From contig JALQYN010000050.1 in the NCBI GenBank assembly GCA_023254055.1, positions 1 through 53,623 on the forward strand: DNA of 53,623 bases, written 5' to 3'. A program made the position numbers and the translations under genes. Of the stretch, positions 33,973 to 43,396 are shown one piece after another. Source of the DNA: Polaribacter sp. (GTDB lineage: Bacteria; Bacteroidota; Bacteroidia; Flavobacteriales; Flavobacteriaceae). How positions within the stretch are numbered: the stretch's first letter is position 1; the number at the start of each line of letters is the position of its first letter. A model generated the notes under the pieces. The model searched no databases. It was given only the letters and a program-made list of their open reading frames with translations, and was not told the DNA's origin.

Positions 33973-34287
33973 ATGAAAATACAGCTCAATACAGACAAAA
34001 ACATACATGGCACAGAGAAATTAGAAAGCCTTGTATCTGAAAGAATCAATCATTCACTTAAGCAATTTGCTGAAAATATTACGCGCATTGAAGTCCATCT
34101 TTCTGACCAAAATGCCCATAAAACAGGTGCTGATGATATACAATGTAAGATTGAAGCACGTATAGAAGGATTGCAACCAGTAGTAATTATCAGTAAAAAC
34201 AGTTCAAAAGAAAAAGCCTTAAGTACTGGTATTAACAAAATGAAAGCGTCTCTAACCACAATTATGGGAAAAATAAAAAGTATGTAG
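33973..34287 (+). CDS. Ribosome hibernation factor, short HPF/RaiA type
   Basis: The 104-residue protein has the single N-terminal beta-alpha-beta domain of HPF/RaiA factors: KIQLNTDKNIHGTEKL, ERINHSLKQFAENITRIEVHLSD, KCKIEARIEGLQPVVI-like strand (the actual third strand begins IQCKIEARIEGLQ), then a basic helix ALSTGINKMKASL. It would bind the decoding region of the 30S subunit in stress or stationary phase and block translation. The C-terminal dimerisation domain of long HPF is absent, as in short types. It stands alone, ending at a strong terminator. A TATCTTTA element near 33939 may be part of its promoter. Confidence 0.85.
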   Translation: MKIQLNTDKNIHGTEKLESLVSERINHSLKQFAENITRIEVHLSDQNAHKTGADDIQCKIEARIEGLQPVVIISKNSSKEKALSTGINKMKASLTTIMGKIKSM

Positions 34288-34305
34288 TTGTAATTCAACT
34301 CAAAT

Positions 34306-34339
34306 AAAAAAAGCATCGTTTCGTAACGATGCTTTTTTT
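34306..34339 (+). terminator. Terminator after the HPF-type gene
   Basis: AAGCATCGTT and AACGATGCTT flank a TCGT-type loop to form a strong stem, followed by seven T residues. An A-run on the other side would allow some activity in both directions. Confidence 0.85.
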
Positions 34340-34470
34340 GTACTCATAATTCTTTAGGAAAGGAATTACTGTTAATGAGTAAATGAAAGTACAAATCTTA
34401 CATAATAGTAAGCTACAGCTTTTTAGTTGTCGTTTTTTGTTTACTTTTAACTTCCAAAACAAAACCTTTT

Positions 34471-35067
34471 TTGAACTTCTTAGCTCACTTATACCTGTCT
34501 GATAACTACCCCCATATTTTATTGGGTAATTTTATAGCCGATCATATACCCGGAAATAATTTCACCCATTTTCATCCAGAGATTCAAAAAGGAATTTTAT
34601 TACACAGAGAAATTGACACTTTTACAGATACACATACAATTGTGCGGAAAAGCAAACGGAGATTGCACCCCAGATACAGGCATTACAAAGGGGTAATCAT
34701 TGATATTTTTTACGATCATTATTTAGCTAGAAACTGGACAAGCTATTCTGATGTACCTTTAGAAACTTTTGTTAATTCAGTGTATAAATTATTACAGAAT
34801 CATTTTGAAATTCTTCCGAAAAAAACGCAGCACTTATTGCCTTTTATGATAGAACACAATTGGTTATACAATTATCAATACATAGCAGGAATTGAAAAAG
34901 TGTTAAACGGAATGAACAATAGAACCCAACAAAAATCTCAAATGCACTTGGCTGTAGAAGATTTGCAAAACTTACACAAAGAATTTGAAGAAGATTTTAC
35001 ATTTTTCTTTGAAGATTTGAGGTTATTTTCTAAACAAAAATTAAAAGAGTTGTCTTCAAACTTGTAA
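34471..35067 (+). CDS. acpH: ACP phosphodiesterase
   Basis: The 198-residue enzyme removes the 4'-phosphopantetheine arm from acyl carrier protein. The family start MNFLAHLYLSDNYPHILLGNFIADHIPG is followed by GILLHREIDTFTDTH and RHYKGVIIDIFYDHYLARNW, which hold the conserved His and Asp residues. Length is normal (about 195). The start codon is TTG, since no ATG lies in frame upstream and the TTG gives exactly the family N-terminus. The 180 bases ahead of it hold a terminator and no other gene. Confidence 0.9.
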   Translation: MNFLAHLYLSDNYPHILLGNFIADHIPGNNFTHFHPEIQKGILLHREIDTFTDTHTIVRKSKRRLHPRYRHYKGVIIDIFYDHYLARNWTSYSDVPLETFVNSVYKLLQNHFEILPKKTQHLLPFMIEHNWLYNYQYIAGIEKVLNGMNNRTQQKSQMHLAVEDLQNLHKEFEEDFTFFFEDLRLFSKQKLKELSSNL

Positions 35068-35211
35068 ACATAGCACTATGAATATTCAGATTGAAAGTGA
35101 ATAAACTTCCATTTTTAAAATTCGTAATTCATAATTCATCAATTATTTAAAGATTTGCGTATCTTTTCCAACCAAAAACTAAAAGAACTCAAACAATTAT
35201 AACCAAACATC

Positions 35212-36900
35212 ATGAAAAAATTATTTTCAATTCTATTCATTACAATTCTATTCGCTAATTGTAAAGCTACTAAAGAAGATAAAGTAACCGGCTTAATTGC
35301 CGAAAAAGCAATGGTAGTTTCTGCACGTGTAGAAGCTTCACAAATTGGCTCTGATATTTTAAAGAAAGGCGGAAATGCCTATGATGCAATGGTCGCTACG
35401 CAATTAGGCTTAGCTGTTGTATATCCCGTTGCTGGTAATATAGGTGGTGGTGGATTTATGGTATATCGTGCAAAAGATGGAAAAACTGGAGCGTTAGACT
35501 TTAGAGAAAAAGCACCATTAACTGCTAGTAGAGATATGTATCTTGATGAAAAAGGAAATGTAATTCCAGGAAAAAGTAGCTTTGGAGTTCATTCTGTTGG
35601 AGTTCCGGGATCAATAGCTGGAATTTTTGAAGTGTATAAAAAATTCGGAAGTTTACCTTTTGAAGAGTTAATTCAACCTTCAATAGATTTAGCAAGAAAT
35701 GGTTTTAGAGTAACTGCAAAACAAGCAAGATCTTTAAACGGAACTCGTACTCGTTTTCAAAAAGCAAACAATTATAAAATCTTGTTTGATAAAAAATGGA
35801 AAGAAGGCGATTTGTTGCAACAAGAAGAATTAGCACAAACTTTAGAAAGAATTAGAGACAATGGTCAAGACGGATTTTACAAGGGAAAAACGGCTCAGCT
35901 TTTTGTAGACTATGTAAAAGAATTAGGAGGAATTATTTCTTTAGAAGATTTGGCAAAATACAAAGCTATTTGGCGTACTCCTATTGAGTTTACATATAAA
36001 GGGCATAAAATTATTTCAATGACATTACCTGCAAGTGGTGGTGTTTGTTTGGCTCAAATTTTAAAATCTATTGAACCTTATGATTTATCAAAAATTAAAC
36101 ACAATTCTACAGAATACATTCAGTTATTAACAGAAGCAGAACGTAGATCGTATGCAGATAGAGCAAATTATTTAGGAGATATTGATTTTGTAGATGTTCC
36201 TATTGATAGCTTAATTGCTGACTCTTATATTAAAAAAAGAATGAGTACTTTTTCTTGGGACAAAGCAACCAAATCTAATGATGTTTCTCACGGAAAAATT
36301 TTAGGGTATGAAAGTGATCAAACTACCCACTACTCTATTATTGATCAATTTGGTAATGCAGTTTCTGTAACCACAACTCTTAATACTGGCTATGGATCTA
36401 AAGTTTTAGTTAAAGGTGCTGGGTTTTTCTTAAATAATGAAATGGACGATTTTAGCGCAAAACCTGGTGTACCAAATGTATATGGATTGTTGGGTTCTGA
36501 GGCAAATGCAATTGCTCCAGAAAAGAGAATGTTAAGCTCAATGACTCCAACAATTGTTGAAGAAAATGGTAAATTGAAAATGGTGGTTGGAACTCCTGGA
36601 GGATCAACAATTATTACATCTGTGGCACAAAATATTGTAAATGTATTAGACTATAAAATGGGGATGCAACAATCTGTAAACAAAGCACGTTTTCATCATC
36701 AATGGATGCCAGATAATGTTAGAATGGAACCAAACGGATTTGATAGTATTACCAAAGCAAATTTAAAGAAATTAGGATATGAAATTATTGAAAGAAACTC
36801 CTTAATTATTGGTCGTGTAGATGCTATTTTAGTATTGCCAAACGGAAAATTAGAAGGTGGTGCAGATCCTCGTGGAGATGATACTGCTGTTGGGTTTTAA
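35212..36900 (+). CDS. ggt: Gamma-glutamyltransferase
   Basis: The 562-residue precursor is an exported enzyme that hydrolyses or transfers the gamma-glutamyl group of glutathione-like compounds. An N-terminal lipoprotein-like leader (LFANC, C17) is present. The autoprocessing nucleophile is T371 in [10 protein letters not shown]. The glycine- and serine-rich pocket elements MLSSMTPTI (440-448) and GTPGGSTI (460-467) follow. The large subunit would be about 18-370 and the small one 371-562. The -1 residue of the lipobox is Asn, which is unusual but tolerated in Bacteroidota. It is a single gene followed by repeats. Confidence 0.94.
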   Translation: MKKLFSILFITILFANCKATKEDKVTGLIAEKAMVVSARVEASQIGSDILKKGGNAYDAMVATQLGLAVVYPVAGNIGGGGFMVYRAKDGKTGALDFREKAPLTASRDMYLDEKGNVIPGKSSFGVHSVGVPGSIAGIFEVYKKFGSLPFEELIQPSIDLARNGFRVTAKQARSLNGTRTRFQKANNYKILFDKKWKEGDLLQQEELAQTLERIRDNGQDGFYKGKTAQLFVDYVKELGGIISLEDLAKYKAIWRTPIEFTYKGHKIISMTLPASGGVCLAQILKSIEPYDLSKIKHNSTEYIQLLTEAERRSYADRANYLGDIDFVDVPIDSLIADSYIKKRMSTFSWDKATKSNDVSHGKILGYESDQTTHYSIIDQFGNAVSVTTTLNTGYGSKVLVKGAGFFLNNEMDDFSAKPGVPNVYGLLGSEANAIAPEKRMLSSMTPTIVEENGKLKMVVGTPGGSTIITSVAQNIVNVLDYKMGMQQSVNKARFHHQWMPDNVRMEPNGFDSITKANLKKLGYEIIERNSLIIGRVDAILVLPNGKLEGGADPRGDDTAVGF

Positions 36901-36926
36901 TCAGTGAACAATAAACAATAAACAAT

Positions 36927-37028
36927 TGTCAGTTCTAGCGGTGTCGAGATCTCTTAAAAATCTATTTTTAAAGTTAATAAATGTTCTCGATACATCATGC
37001 TTAAACGTGACTGATACGCGAACTGACA
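36927..37028. repeat. Dispersed nested inverted repeat, second copy
   Basis: The outer arms TGTCAGTTCTAGCG (36927-36940) and CGCGAACTGACA (37017-37028) pair over most of their length. The inner arms GTGTCGAGAT (36941-36950) and GTTCTCGATAC (36983-36993) also pair imperfectly. The design and end sequences match the element at 29721-29809, with greater decay. Confidence 0.75.
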
Positions 37029-37052
37029 ACAAAAATCTTTACCATTTGCAAC

Positions 37053-37124
37053 TTTGAGCCTTTGAACCTTTGAACCTTTGAGCCTTTGAAACTTTGAACC
37101 TTTGAACCTTTGAACCTTTGAACC
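37053..37124. repeat. Nine-copy tandem 8-mer (TTTGAACC)
   Basis: Nine contiguous 8-base units fill exactly 72 bases: six are TTTGAACC, two are TTTGAGCC and one is TTTGAAAC. The array ends 15 bases before the VOC gene start, so it lies in its promoter or leader. The period is not a multiple of three, so it does not encode a regular short peptide repeat in one register. Confidence 0.95.
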
Positions 37125-37139
37125 TATAAGACTAAAACA

Positions 37140-37559
37140 ATGATACAACCTTTTCACCTAGCAATTCCTGTTACAAATTTAGAAATCTGCAGAGTTTTTT
37201 ATAGAGACGTTTTACAATGTAAAGAAGGAAGAAGTTCTGAATCTTGGGTAGATTTTAATTTCTTTGGACATCAATTAGTTATTCATCAAAAAGATGGATA
37301 TTTTAATGAAGAAGCTGTTACAAATCCTGTAGATGGACACGATGTTCCCGTTCCGCATTTTGGCGTTGTTTTAACATGGGAAGATTGGCAAAACTTATCG
37401 AAACGTTTACAAGCAACAAATACCCAATTTGTGATTGAACCTACCATTCGATTTAAAGGAAAAGTGGGAGAACAAGCAACTATGTTTTTTACAGATCCAG
37501 AAAATAATGCATTAGAATTTAAAGCCTTTAAAGACATAAGTCAACTATTTGCTAAATAA
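37140..37559 (+). CDS. VOC family protein (glyoxalase/dioxygenase fold), copy 1
   Basis: The 139-residue protein has the paired beta-alpha-beta-beta-beta modules of the VOC superfamily: HLAIPVTNLEICRVFYRDVLQ at 6-26, HFGVVLTWEDW in the middle and the final TDPENNALEFKAF. The metal-binding His (6 and the HFG histidine) and Glu (LEFK) are in place. The reaction is unknown; the subgroup is often annotated dioxygenase or glyoxalase. The stop directly precedes the ATG of the RluA gene (TAAATG). It has a clear paralog at 52634-53044. An 8-mer tandem array lies just upstream. Confidence 0.88.
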   Translation: MIQPFHLAIPVTNLEICRVFYRDVLQCKEGRSSESWVDFNFFGHQLVIHQKDGYFNEEAVTNPVDGHDVPVPHFGVVLTWEDWQNLSKRLQATNTQFVIEPTIRFKGKVGEQATMFFTDPENNALEFKAFKDISQLFAK

Positions 37560-38426
37560 ATGCAATTGGTTGAAACTCATATTGCAATTGTTCTCGAAAA
37601 ACCAATTCGACTACAAGAATATGCTGTGGGTATTTTTAACACAATTCCCACTAAATCGGGAATCAAAAAAGCAATTAAAAAAGAATTACTTTTTGTAAAT
37701 GGCAAACTTGCCTCAACAGGTGCTTTTATTCAGGGTGGGGAAATTATCGAATTATTTTCTACAAATACATCAACAGATTTTAAACAATTAAAACTCCCTT
37801 TAGAAGTCCTGTTTGAAGATGATTATTTGGCTATCATATACAAACCATCCGGAATTTTAGTAAGCGGAAATAAATTTGTGACCATTGCAAATGCGTTGAC
37901 ACAAAACTTACAAAAAAGTAGTCAACTTGATGCTGTTAAACCACAACCTATACATCGGTTAGATTATCCTACTTCTGGAGTTTTATTAATCGGAAAAACA
38001 AGTGAGTCAATTACACTATTGAGTCAATTATTTGAAAACAAAGAAATACAAAAAACCTATCACGCTATTTGTATTGGTGAAATGATGCCATTTGGAAAAA
38101 TTAATACCCCAATTGACAACAAAGAATCAGAAACTATTTTTGAAATTACAGAAACCGTTCCTTCAAAGCGATTTGAGTTTTTAAATTTGGTGAAATTAGC
38201 ACCAAAAACAGGTAGAAAACATCAACTACGAATTCATCTATCAGAAATCGGAAATCAAATTTTAGGAGATAAAGAATATGGCAATAAAGAATTGATTTTA
38301 AAAGGAAACGGCTTGTATTTAAACGCTTCTCGTTTAGAATTTACACATCCGTTTACCAAAGAAAACATCTGCATTACAAAGGAAATCCCTAAAAAGTTTA
38401 GAAAAATTTTTCCAAATCAACAGTAA
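37560..38426 (+). CDS. RluA-family pseudouridine synthase
   Basis: The 288-residue enzyme would convert uridine to pseudouridine in rRNA or tRNA. An S4-like N-terminal region (about 15-70) precedes the catalytic domain with HRLDYPTSG (132-140), whose D135 is the catalytic aspartate. The later PKTGRKHQLRIHL segment is also typical. The exact RNA target cannot be assigned. It starts with no spacer after the VOC gene, so its expression is probably coupled to that gene. Confidence 0.92.
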   Translation: MQLVETHIAIVLEKPIRLQEYAVGIFNTIPTKSGIKKAIKKELLFVNGKLASTGAFIQGGEIIELFSTNTSTDFKQLKLPLEVLFEDDYLAIIYKPSGILVSGNKFVTIANALTQNLQKSSQLDAVKPQPIHRLDYPTSGVLLIGKTSESITLLSQLFENKEIQKTYHAICIGEMMPFGKINTPIDNKESETIFEITETVPSKRFEFLNLVKLAPKTGRKHQLRIHLSEIGNQILGDKEYGNKELILKGNGLYLNASRLEFTHPFTKENICITKEIPKKFRKIFPNQQ

Positions 38427-38491
38427 TAATCAAAGAATCCTTTTGATATGTCTTTGTAAATCTGCAATTTTGAGACTATAAAAAAACAACC

Positions 38492-39010
38492 ATGACAAAG
38501 TCTGAAATACAACAAGAAGAATACAACGAATATTATACAAGATACCTCAACTTAATTGATGATAATACTGAGCTAATTGATGGGTATTATCAAGATAAAA
38601 AAATGATGGAAGATTTAATTAATTCCATTCCTGAAGATAAATTAAACTATCGCTATCAACCTGAAAAATGGAGTGTTAGTGAAGTGTTTCAGCACTTAAT
38701 AGATACAGAGCGTATTTTTATGTATCGTTGTTTTAGAATTGCAAGAAATGACAAAACCGAATTAGCTGGATTTGACCAAGATGATTATATAATTCCCTCA
38801 GAAGCTAATTCAAAAACAAAAGAACAATTGTTGGAAGAGTTTACTGCTAATAGAAATTATTCTATTTCATTATTAAAAAGTTTGTCAGAAAAAAACTTAG
38901 GTTTTGTTGGAAATGCAAATGGAGGAGCTGTTTCAGCTAGAGCTGCAGCATTTATAGTGCTTGGGCATGACATGCATCATACAAACATCATTAAAGAACG
39001 TTATTTATAA
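38492..39010 (+). CDS. DinB family protein
   Basis: The 172-residue protein is a four-helix DinB/YfiT-like bundle with a probable three-histidine metal site (H68 in FQHLIDTE, H159 and H162/H163 in GHDMHH). The family includes thiol S-transferases and many proteins of unknown function. The motif PEKWSVSEVFQHLID is typical of the Bacteroidota branch. It is followed after two bases by the flavin-binding protein gene, so they are likely co-transcribed. Confidence 0.9.
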   Translation: MTKSEIQQEEYNEYYTRYLNLIDDNTELIDGYYQDKKMMEDLINSIPEDKLNYRYQPEKWSVSEVFQHLIDTERIFMYRCFRIARNDKTELAGFDQDDYIIPSEANSKTKEQLLEEFTANRNYSISLLKSLSEKNLGFVGNANGGAVSARAAAFIVLGHDMHHTNIIKERYL

Positions 39011-39012
39011 AG

Positions 39013-39672
39013 ATGAAAGAATATTCTAAATCTAAATTGAATAGAGTAAAAAGGGGTCATATAAGAGCTTCCTATGATGTAGAAAAAATCAATTCTATCT
39101 TAGACGCAGGATTTATTGGTTTTGTGAGTTATGTTTTTGAAGGAAAAGCGATTTCAATTCCGATGGCTTATGGCCGGAAGGATAATAAAATATACCTACA
39201 TGGATCTCAAGCAAACAGAATGCTTTTGTTTTTGTTAGAAGCAAAAGAAATGAGCATGACGGTAATGCATTTAGACGCATTGGTTCTAGCAAGATCTGGA
39301 TTTCATCATTCTGTAAATTATAGATCGGCAACACTTTTTGGCACTGTAAAAAAAGTAGAAGACCCAGCTGAAAAAAATGCGGGCTTACTTTGTTTTATGG
39401 AACATATGATGCCTGGTCGTTGGGATGCTATTAGAGCAATGACACAAGAAGAATTTGATAGAACATTGCTTGTAGAAATGACCATCGAAACTGCTTCTGC
39501 AAAAATTAGAGATGTTGGTGTTATAGATGAGCCAGAAGATATAGATCTACCTATCTGGGCAGGTTTAATGCCTATAAAGCAAACAGCAACTTATCCAGTT
39601 CCGGATAAAGATGTACCCATTGACATGGAAATACCAAAACACATACTAGATTATTACAATGCAAATAAATAG
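39013..39672 (+). CDS. PPOX-family flavin-binding protein (NimA-like)
   Basis: The 219-residue protein has the split-barrel fold of pyridoxamine 5'-phosphate oxidase-like proteins: GFIGFVSYVFEGKAISIPMAYG, KIYLHGSQANRML, then RSGFHHSVNYRSATLFG. The H in FHHS and the following R are typical of the nitroimidazole-resistance-type (Nim) subgroup that binds FMN or heme. The reaction is unknown. It follows the DinB gene by two bases and precedes the duplicated protein by 36. Confidence 0.85.
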   Translation: MKEYSKSKLNRVKRGHIRASYDVEKINSILDAGFIGFVSYVFEGKAISIPMAYGRKDNKIYLHGSQANRMLLFLLEAKEMSMTVMHLDALVLARSGFHHSVNYRSATLFGTVKKVEDPAEKNAGLLCFMEHMMPGRWDAIRAMTQEEFDRTLLVEMTIETASAKIRDVGVIDEPEDIDLPIWAGLMPIKQTATYPVPDKDVPIDMEIPKHILDYYNANK

Positions 39673-39708
39673 TGGTAAATTAACTTTCTAAGAAAAAGCG
39701 ATCATTAG

Positions 39709-40986
39709 ATGAGAAAAATTTTAAAAGGATTAGGAATAATAGTAGCATTGCTAATAATTGTAGGTGCTATTTTCTATGTAGTAAATGATAAACCTTTACC
39801 TACAGGAATGAAAGGTGAAAAAGCAGAGGCTTTAGCGACTAAAATGATGCATGCTTTAAACTATGAAGCATACAATAATGCTGAAGTTCTAGAATGGAGT
39901 TTTAGAGGGAACCATTTTTATAAATGGAATAAAACAGAAAATTTAGTTGAAGTTTCTTGGGGTCAAAATAAAGTATTGCTAAATACTAAAGAACCAGAAA
40001 AATCTGTTGTGTATGTTTCAAATACAAAAACAGAAAATCAGCAATTAATTCAAAAAGCTACAGAATACTTTAATAATGATAGTTTTTGGTTGGTCGCTCC
40101 TTTTAAAATTTTTGATGTTGGTGTAGAAAGAAGAATTGTAAAGCACAATAATAAAAATGCGCTTTTAATCACTTATACAACTGGAGGTAGTACTCCAGGA
40201 GATTCGTATTTATGGATTTTAAATGATGATGGGTTTCCAACGAGTTTTAAAATGTGGACAGATCTTATTCCGATTGGCGGTGTTGAAGCTTCTTGGAGCG
40301 ACTGGAAAAAAACGGAAGCAGGCTTTCAATTACCAACAAAACATTCTATTAGTTTATTTGGAATGGAATTAAATATGGGAGATGTTAAAGCTTCTAGTCC
40401 AAAAGCAGACATGTTGGCAAACAGAATCTTAAAAAAACTAAAGCATGAAGCTTACAAAAACACCCGTTACATAGAATGGAGTTTTAGAGGAAAACGTTTT
40501 TTTAAATGGGATAAACAAAAACACATTATTAAGGTTAAATGGGATAATAACACTGTAATCTTACATCCAAATGATTTAGAAAAAAGTACATTATTTATAG
40601 ATGGAAAGGAAAGTACAGAAGATAAAGAAAAATTGGTTAAAAGAGCAGAAGCCATCTTTAATAACGATAGTTTTTGGTTGGTTGGTCCACATAAACTTTT
40701 TGAGCCTGGAATACTTAGAACCATAGTTCAAATTGAAGGAAAAGAGGCGTTAAAAGTAAAATACACTACAGGAGGTTCAACTCCTGGAGATTCTTATATT
40801 TGGGTTTTAAATGACGACTTTCTACCTGTAAAATTCTTAATGACGGTTCCAAGTTTGAAAATGGATCAAGTTCCTGCTACTTGGGAAGATTGGATTGAAA
40901 CGGAGTCTGGAACATTATTACCAAAGAATCATACATTTTCTAGTGGAAGTAAATTGAGTATGGGAGATGTAAAAGCATATAATTAA
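39709..40986 (+). CDS. Membrane-anchored protein with internal tandem duplication
   Basis: The 425-residue protein has an N-terminal membrane segment (about 8-26, likely uncleaved) and then two homologous domains of about 190 residues (roughly 38-228 and 232-424). Pairs of matching segments include EWSFRGNHFYKW and EWSFRGKRFFKW, FNNDSFWLV (both), YTTGGSTPGDSY (both) and MGDVKA (both). The family is not recognised with confidence; the domain may be a DUF6503-like or lipoprotein-carrier-like beta fold. The two copies are close enough to indicate a fairly recent duplication. It is likely periplasmic. No partner gene is obvious. Confidence 0.75.
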   Translation: MRKILKGLGIIVALLIIVGAIFYVVNDKPLPTGMKGEKAEALATKMMHALNYEAYNNAEVLEWSFRGNHFYKWNKTENLVEVSWGQNKVLLNTKEPEKSVVYVSNTKTENQQLIQKATEYFNNDSFWLVAPFKIFDVGVERRIVKHNNKNALLITYTTGGSTPGDSYLWILNDDGFPTSFKMWTDLIPIGGVEASWSDWKKTEAGFQLPTKHSISLFGMELNMGDVKASSPKADMLANRILKKLKHEAYKNTRYIEWSFRGKRFFKWDKQKHIIKVKWDNNTVILHPNDLEKSTLFIDGKESTEDKEKLVKRAEAIFNNDSFWLVGPHKLFEPGILRTIVQIEGKEALKVKYTTGGSTPGDSYIWVLNDDFLPVKFLMTVPSLKMDQVPATWEDWIETESGTLLPKNHTFSSGSKLSMGDVKAYN

Positions 40987-41002
40987 AAGCTATCTTTACA
41001 GT

Positions 41003-42085
41003 ATGGATTCGAAAAACATTTCTAACGGAATTTTAAGAGCAATAGCAATTGTTTTAGGAATTGCCCTACTACTCTATTTCTTATATCTCATACAATCTGT
41101 AATTGTTTACATCATTATTGCCGCAGTGATATCGTTAATTGCTAGGCCAATAATTCGTTTTTTAAAAAGAAGATTAAAGTTTCCAAATACAGTAGCAGTA
41201 ATTACAACCATGATTATTCTCTTAAGTTTACTTGTAGGAATAATCAGAATGTTTATTCCTTTGGTAATAGAACAAGGAGACAGTTTATCCTTATTACAGT
41301 CAGATAAATTTCAGCAAAACTTACAAAATGTAATTAATCAAGTAAACAATTACTTTGATTCTAAAAACATCAATTTATTGTCAGAATTAAAAAATGTTGA
41401 TTTTTTATCGAGTTTTCAAGCAATTCCTAATTTATTAAACTCAGTTGTCAATACTTTAGGTTCTTTAAGTGCTGGCTTATTTTCTGTTTTGTTTATTTCG
41501 TTTTTCTTTATGAAAGACAGTAAATTATTAATGAATGCTATTCTTACTGTTTTACCTAAGAAAAGTGAAAAGAAGTTTTCTTATTCAACTGAAATCATCA
41601 ACAACCTACTATCTAGATATTTTATTGGATTGGTTTTACAAATAACTATTTTGTTTGTACTCTACACCATTACTTTATTGATTTTCGGAATTAAAAATGC
41701 AATTGTAATTTCATTTTTATGTGCGTTGATGAATTTAATTCCATATATCGGACCAATGATAGGTGCAGTTATTATGTTTTTGTTATCGATGTCTAGTAAT
41801 TTAGGACAAGATTTCCAAACAGAAATATTACCAACTACAATGTATGTTATGATTGGTTATTTCATTGCACAAATAGTAGACAACTTTGGAAGTCAACCAC
41901 TTATATTTTCTAAAACCACCAAGTCGCATCCTTTAGAGATTTTCTTAATTATTATTATAGGCGGACTCTTATTTGGAGTTATTGGAATGATCATAGCTAT
42001 ACCTTCATACACGGCTTTAAAGGTGATTTTAAAAGAGTTTTTGGCTGATAATAAAATTGTCAAATCATTGACAAAAGACATCTAA
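41003..42085 (+). CDS. AI-2E family transporter (PerM type)
   Basis: The 360-residue inner-membrane protein has about eight membrane segments and a cytosolic or membrane-adjacent middle region. The typical C-terminal block includes IVISFLCALMNLIPYIGPMIGA and a last segment FGVIGMIIAIPSYTALKV. The family includes transporters claimed to export autoinducer-2 and others that move sodium or other ions, so the substrate is unknown. It follows the duplicated protein by 16 bases and precedes the methyltransferase gene by 11. Confidence 0.88.
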   Translation: MDSKNISNGILRAIAIVLGIALLLYFLYLIQSVIVYIIIAAVISLIARPIIRFLKRRLKFPNTVAVITTMIILLSLLVGIIRMFIPLVIEQGDSLSLLQSDKFQQNLQNVINQVNNYFDSKNINLLSELKNVDFLSSFQAIPNLLNSVVNTLGSLSAGLFSVLFISFFFMKDSKLLMNAILTVLPKKSEKKFSYSTEIINNLLSRYFIGLVLQITILFVLYTITLLIFGIKNAIVISFLCALMNLIPYIGPMIGAVIMFLLSMSSNLGQDFQTEILPTTMYVMIGYFIAQIVDNFGSQPLIFSKTTKSHPLEIFLIIIIGGLLFGVIGMIIAIPSYTALKVILKEFLADNKIVKSLTKDI

Positions 42086-42096
42086 ACCTTATTTTT

Positions 42097-43275
42097 TTGA
42101 ATCCCACTATATTACATTCTAGCGTTCAGCAATATATTACTGAGCATTTACATACAGATGTTCCTAAATTGTTATTTAAAGGGAGTCCTTTTGATGACGT
42201 TTCTGTCCAAGAATTAGCCACTCAAATAGTTTCTAAGAAGAAATGTGAGAAAAAATTACCAACTTGGTTTCATACAGAAAATATTTATTATCCTGCAAAA
42301 GTTCATATAGAACAAACCTCTTCAGAGATAACTGCAAGCTACAAATCATCATTAATAACAGGAGATTCTGTTATAGATATAACGGGCGGATTTGGTGTGG
42401 ATGCTTTATTTTTTTCTAAAAAAGCAACTAAAGTAACTCATTGTGAGGTTAATCCAAACTTATCAACAATTGTTAAGAATAATTATCAACAATTAAAAAT
42501 TGACAATATTCACCTAATTTCTGGAGACGGAATTGAATTTTTAAAAACCACTTCTGAAAAATACGATTGGATTTATATAGATCCTTCAAGAAGAGATAAT
42601 AGTAATAATAAAGTGTTTTTATTAAAAGATTGTACACCTAATATTCCAGAAAATTTAGAGCTATTATTTACTAAGTCAAAAAAAATTCTCATTAAAAACT
42701 CACCCATTCTAGATCTTTCAAAAACAATTGAAGAATTAAATTTTGTAAAAGAAATTCATGTTGTGGCAGTAGCCAATGAAGTAAAAGAATTGCTATTTGT
42801 TTTAGAGGAAAATTTTAAAGAAAGTATACAAATCAAAACAATAAACTATACGAAAAAAAATACACAATTATTTGATTTTCAATATAATAAAATAAATTCA
42901 TCCAATTATAGTGAACCTAAAAAATATATCTACGAGCCCAATTCTGCCATTTTGAAATCTGGTGGATTTCACGAAATTAGCAATCAATTGAATGTAGAAA
43001 AATTACATCCACATTCTCATTTATATACTTCAAATACACTCATTGAATTTCCAGGAAGAACTTTCTTAATTGAAAATAGTTGTCATTACAATAAAAAAGA
43101 AATTAAAAAATATTTAAAAGAAAATAAGGCAAATATAACGACTAGAAATTTTCCAGAAACAGTCTCTCAAATTAGAAAAAAAACAAAAATAAAAGATGGT
43201 GGTTCTCAATACTTATTTTTTACAACTTTAAAAAACGAAAACTTAAAAGTGCTTATTTGTTCACAGGTTTTTTAA
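42097..43275 (+). CDS. Methyltransferase with THUMP-like C-terminal domain
   Basis: The 392-residue protein has an N-terminal extension (1-85), a class I SAM methyltransferase core with SVIDITGGFGVDALFF (91-106) and DPSRRD (162-167), and a C-terminal THUMP-like domain that ends near 390. It probably modifies RNA, but base and position are unknown. The DPSRRD in place of NPPY-type motifs is typical of this group. The start codon is TTG (42097); no upstream ATG exists in frame. Together with acpH and fdhD it is one of three TTG starts in the window. Confidence 0.85.
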   Translation: MNPTILHSSVQQYITEHLHTDVPKLLFKGSPFDDVSVQELATQIVSKKKCEKKLPTWFHTENIYYPAKVHIEQTSSEITASYKSSLITGDSVIDITGGFGVDALFFSKKATKVTHCEVNPNLSTIVKNNYQQLKIDNIHLISGDGIEFLKTTSEKYDWIYIDPSRRDNSNNKVFLLKDCTPNIPENLELLFTKSKKILIKNSPILDLSKTIEELNFVKEIHVVAVANEVKELLFVLEENFKESIQIKTINYTKKNTQLFDFQYNKINSSNYSEPKKYIYEPNSAILKSGGFHEISNQLNVEKLHPHSHLYTSNTLIEFPGRTFLIENSCHYNKKEIKKYLKENKANITTRNFPETVSQIRKKTKIKDGGSQYLFFTTLKNENLKVLICSQVF

Positions 43276-43348
43276 CAATTTAAAATGCAATTATCACCAA
43301 TTTATTATCAAAATAGGTTTGATATACTTATTCGTTTGCATTATTCAT

Positions 43349-43356
43349 TATATTTG
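43349..43356 (+). promoter_or_regulatory. Possible -7 element of a short leader RNA
   Basis: TATATTTG at 43349-43356 exactly fits the -7 consensus, but the expected TTG about 19 bases upstream is missing (a TTTG lies at 43334-43337, too close). Transcription would start near 43363 and meet the terminator at 43430-43459. Confidence 0.35.
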
Positions 43357-43396
43357 TGGTAGTTACATTATGTTTAACATAATCAAACATCAAATT

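Noticed and set aside
35101..35170. Degenerate ATTCATAATTCAT repeats before ggt
   Set aside because: This is low-complexity AT-rich sequence common in flavobacterial gaps and too irregular to call as a repeat.
36954..37157. 67-residue frame on the minus strand rich in G-S-K-V-Q-R
   Set aside because: It is produced by the tandem 8-mer array and the dispersed repeat, not by a gene.
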